Shown here: piece after piece, positions 17,865 through 18,281 of the stretch
Layout of the letters: each line of letters begins with the position of its first letter
How positions within the stretch are numbered: position 1 is the stretch's first letter
Source of the DNA: Entrophospora sp. SA101
Lineage: Eukaryota > Glomeromycota > Glomeromycetes > Entrophosporales > Entrophosporaceae
DNA: 18,281 bases
Assembly: GCA_958430865.1 (NCBI GenBank)
Contig: CAUDNR010000364.1
Coordinates: forward strand, 1 to 18,281
Direction of reading: 5' to 3'
Program-made: the position numbers and the translations under genes
Notes under the pieces: generated by a model
Seen by the model: only the letters and a program-made list of their open reading frames with translations
The model's database searches: none
Told to the model about the DNA's origin: nothing

Positions 17865-18281
17865 ACACTTTACAGTCATTCACTCGTTCCTCGTGTACAT
17901 AAGGCTAATCTGACTTGCGACCCCTCGATGATATGATGATGCAACCAAATTCCAGGGGAGGGACGCAATGCCCTGAGATTTACTGAGATTGCATCAATCG
18001 TCAAGGATGCTTTCACTAATCTTCCCAGGCCAGAGATGGCTGCTGCCATGTTGGATGAAAAGTTGCCTGCAACGATCCTACCTCTAGGGCAAGGATGGCA
18101 CTGTGACCAAGTTGCAACTCTGCAGATGAATATTAGTGCCATGTAAATATCCAGATCCATCAAAGCAATGAGAATCTGCAGCTTGTTTCAAGCACAGGAG
18201 GTTGCAATTCAGAGCAGGGTTGGTGGCCCTGAAATTGCATTTGGACTCTGATGTTAAGAGGGAAGTTGTAAAATAGTGTTT
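17865..18281. other. GC-richer island, unidentified, with open frames on both strands
   Basis: From about 17880 to the window edge base composition rises to near half G+C, unlike everything before it. On the plus strand one frame runs from 17940 to TGA 18249-18251 with a single TAA at 18144-18146. It reads RNALRFTEIASIVKDAFTNL, PRPEMAAAMLDEKLPATILP and, after the TAA, FQAQEVAIQSRVGGPEIAFG. On the minus strand 18163-17876 is open for 95 codons. In GC-richer DNA long frames arise by chance, and I recognise neither product. The plus frame has the more protein-like composition and may be a retroelement or transferred-gene relic. Confidence 0.4.

Noticed and set aside
1..18281. CRISPR arrays, tRNA or rRNA genes
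   Set aside because: No regularly spaced direct repeats and no tRNA-like T-loop/acceptor arrangement or rRNA sequence was seen by eye; a dedicated covariance search was not possible.

Overview
The window looks like nuclear DNA of an AT-rich, intron-dense early-diverging fungus, most probably an arbuscular mycorrhizal fungus (Glomeromycotina, Rhizophagus-like). That is inference. It rests on very low G+C by eye, many short GT-AG introns, a fungal-type 14-3-3 gene, hAT and pogo/Tigger DNA transposons, F-box/LRR-like debris, and a multi-exon gene resembling a protein family I associate with these fungi. No database search was possible.

Layout. 1-276: the 3' end of a pogo/Tigger-like transposase and its terminal repeat. 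279-2730: a copy of a three-copy dispersed repeat (family R1), a decayed WD40 gene on the minus strand, and the first copy of a second repeat (R2). 2850-4344: a fold-back pogo-type element, then a complete but internally deleted pogo/Tigger element bounded by TA dinucleotides. 4554-5784: a graveyard of a coiled-coil fragment, an LRR (F-box-like) fragment, and an unmistakable ribosomal protein uL14 (RPL23) pseudogene that keeps its introns, one of which holds a MITE. 6583-8161: an intact eight-exon 14-3-3 gene, the only clear housekeeping gene. 8162-9800: mostly non-coding, ending in a decayed unidentified exon series. 10047-10241: second R1 copy. 10365-13680: an apparently complete hAT transposon with a three-exon, 715-residue transposase and an 8-bp target duplication. 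14315-14740: third and longest R1 copy, with a small ORF. 15223-17204: a nine-exon minus-strand gene with a PD-(D/E)XK-like region, interrupted by one in-frame TGA. 17300-17426: a possible upstream mini-exon and promoter. 17462-17755: second R2 copy. 17880-18281: a markedly GC-richer island of unknown origin.

The 14-3-3 gene acts as a cytoplasmic/nuclear phosphoprotein adaptor and has no visible functional link to its neighbours. The rest is mainly a transposon-driven mosaic: intact and dying DNA transposons, non-autonomous derivatives, and fragments of duplicated host genes. The most interesting items are the intact hAT element, the LRR-uL14 chimera with a MITE in its intron, the two R2 copies lying just 5' of two unrelated minus-strand genes, the R1 family, and the nine-exon nuclease-like gene.
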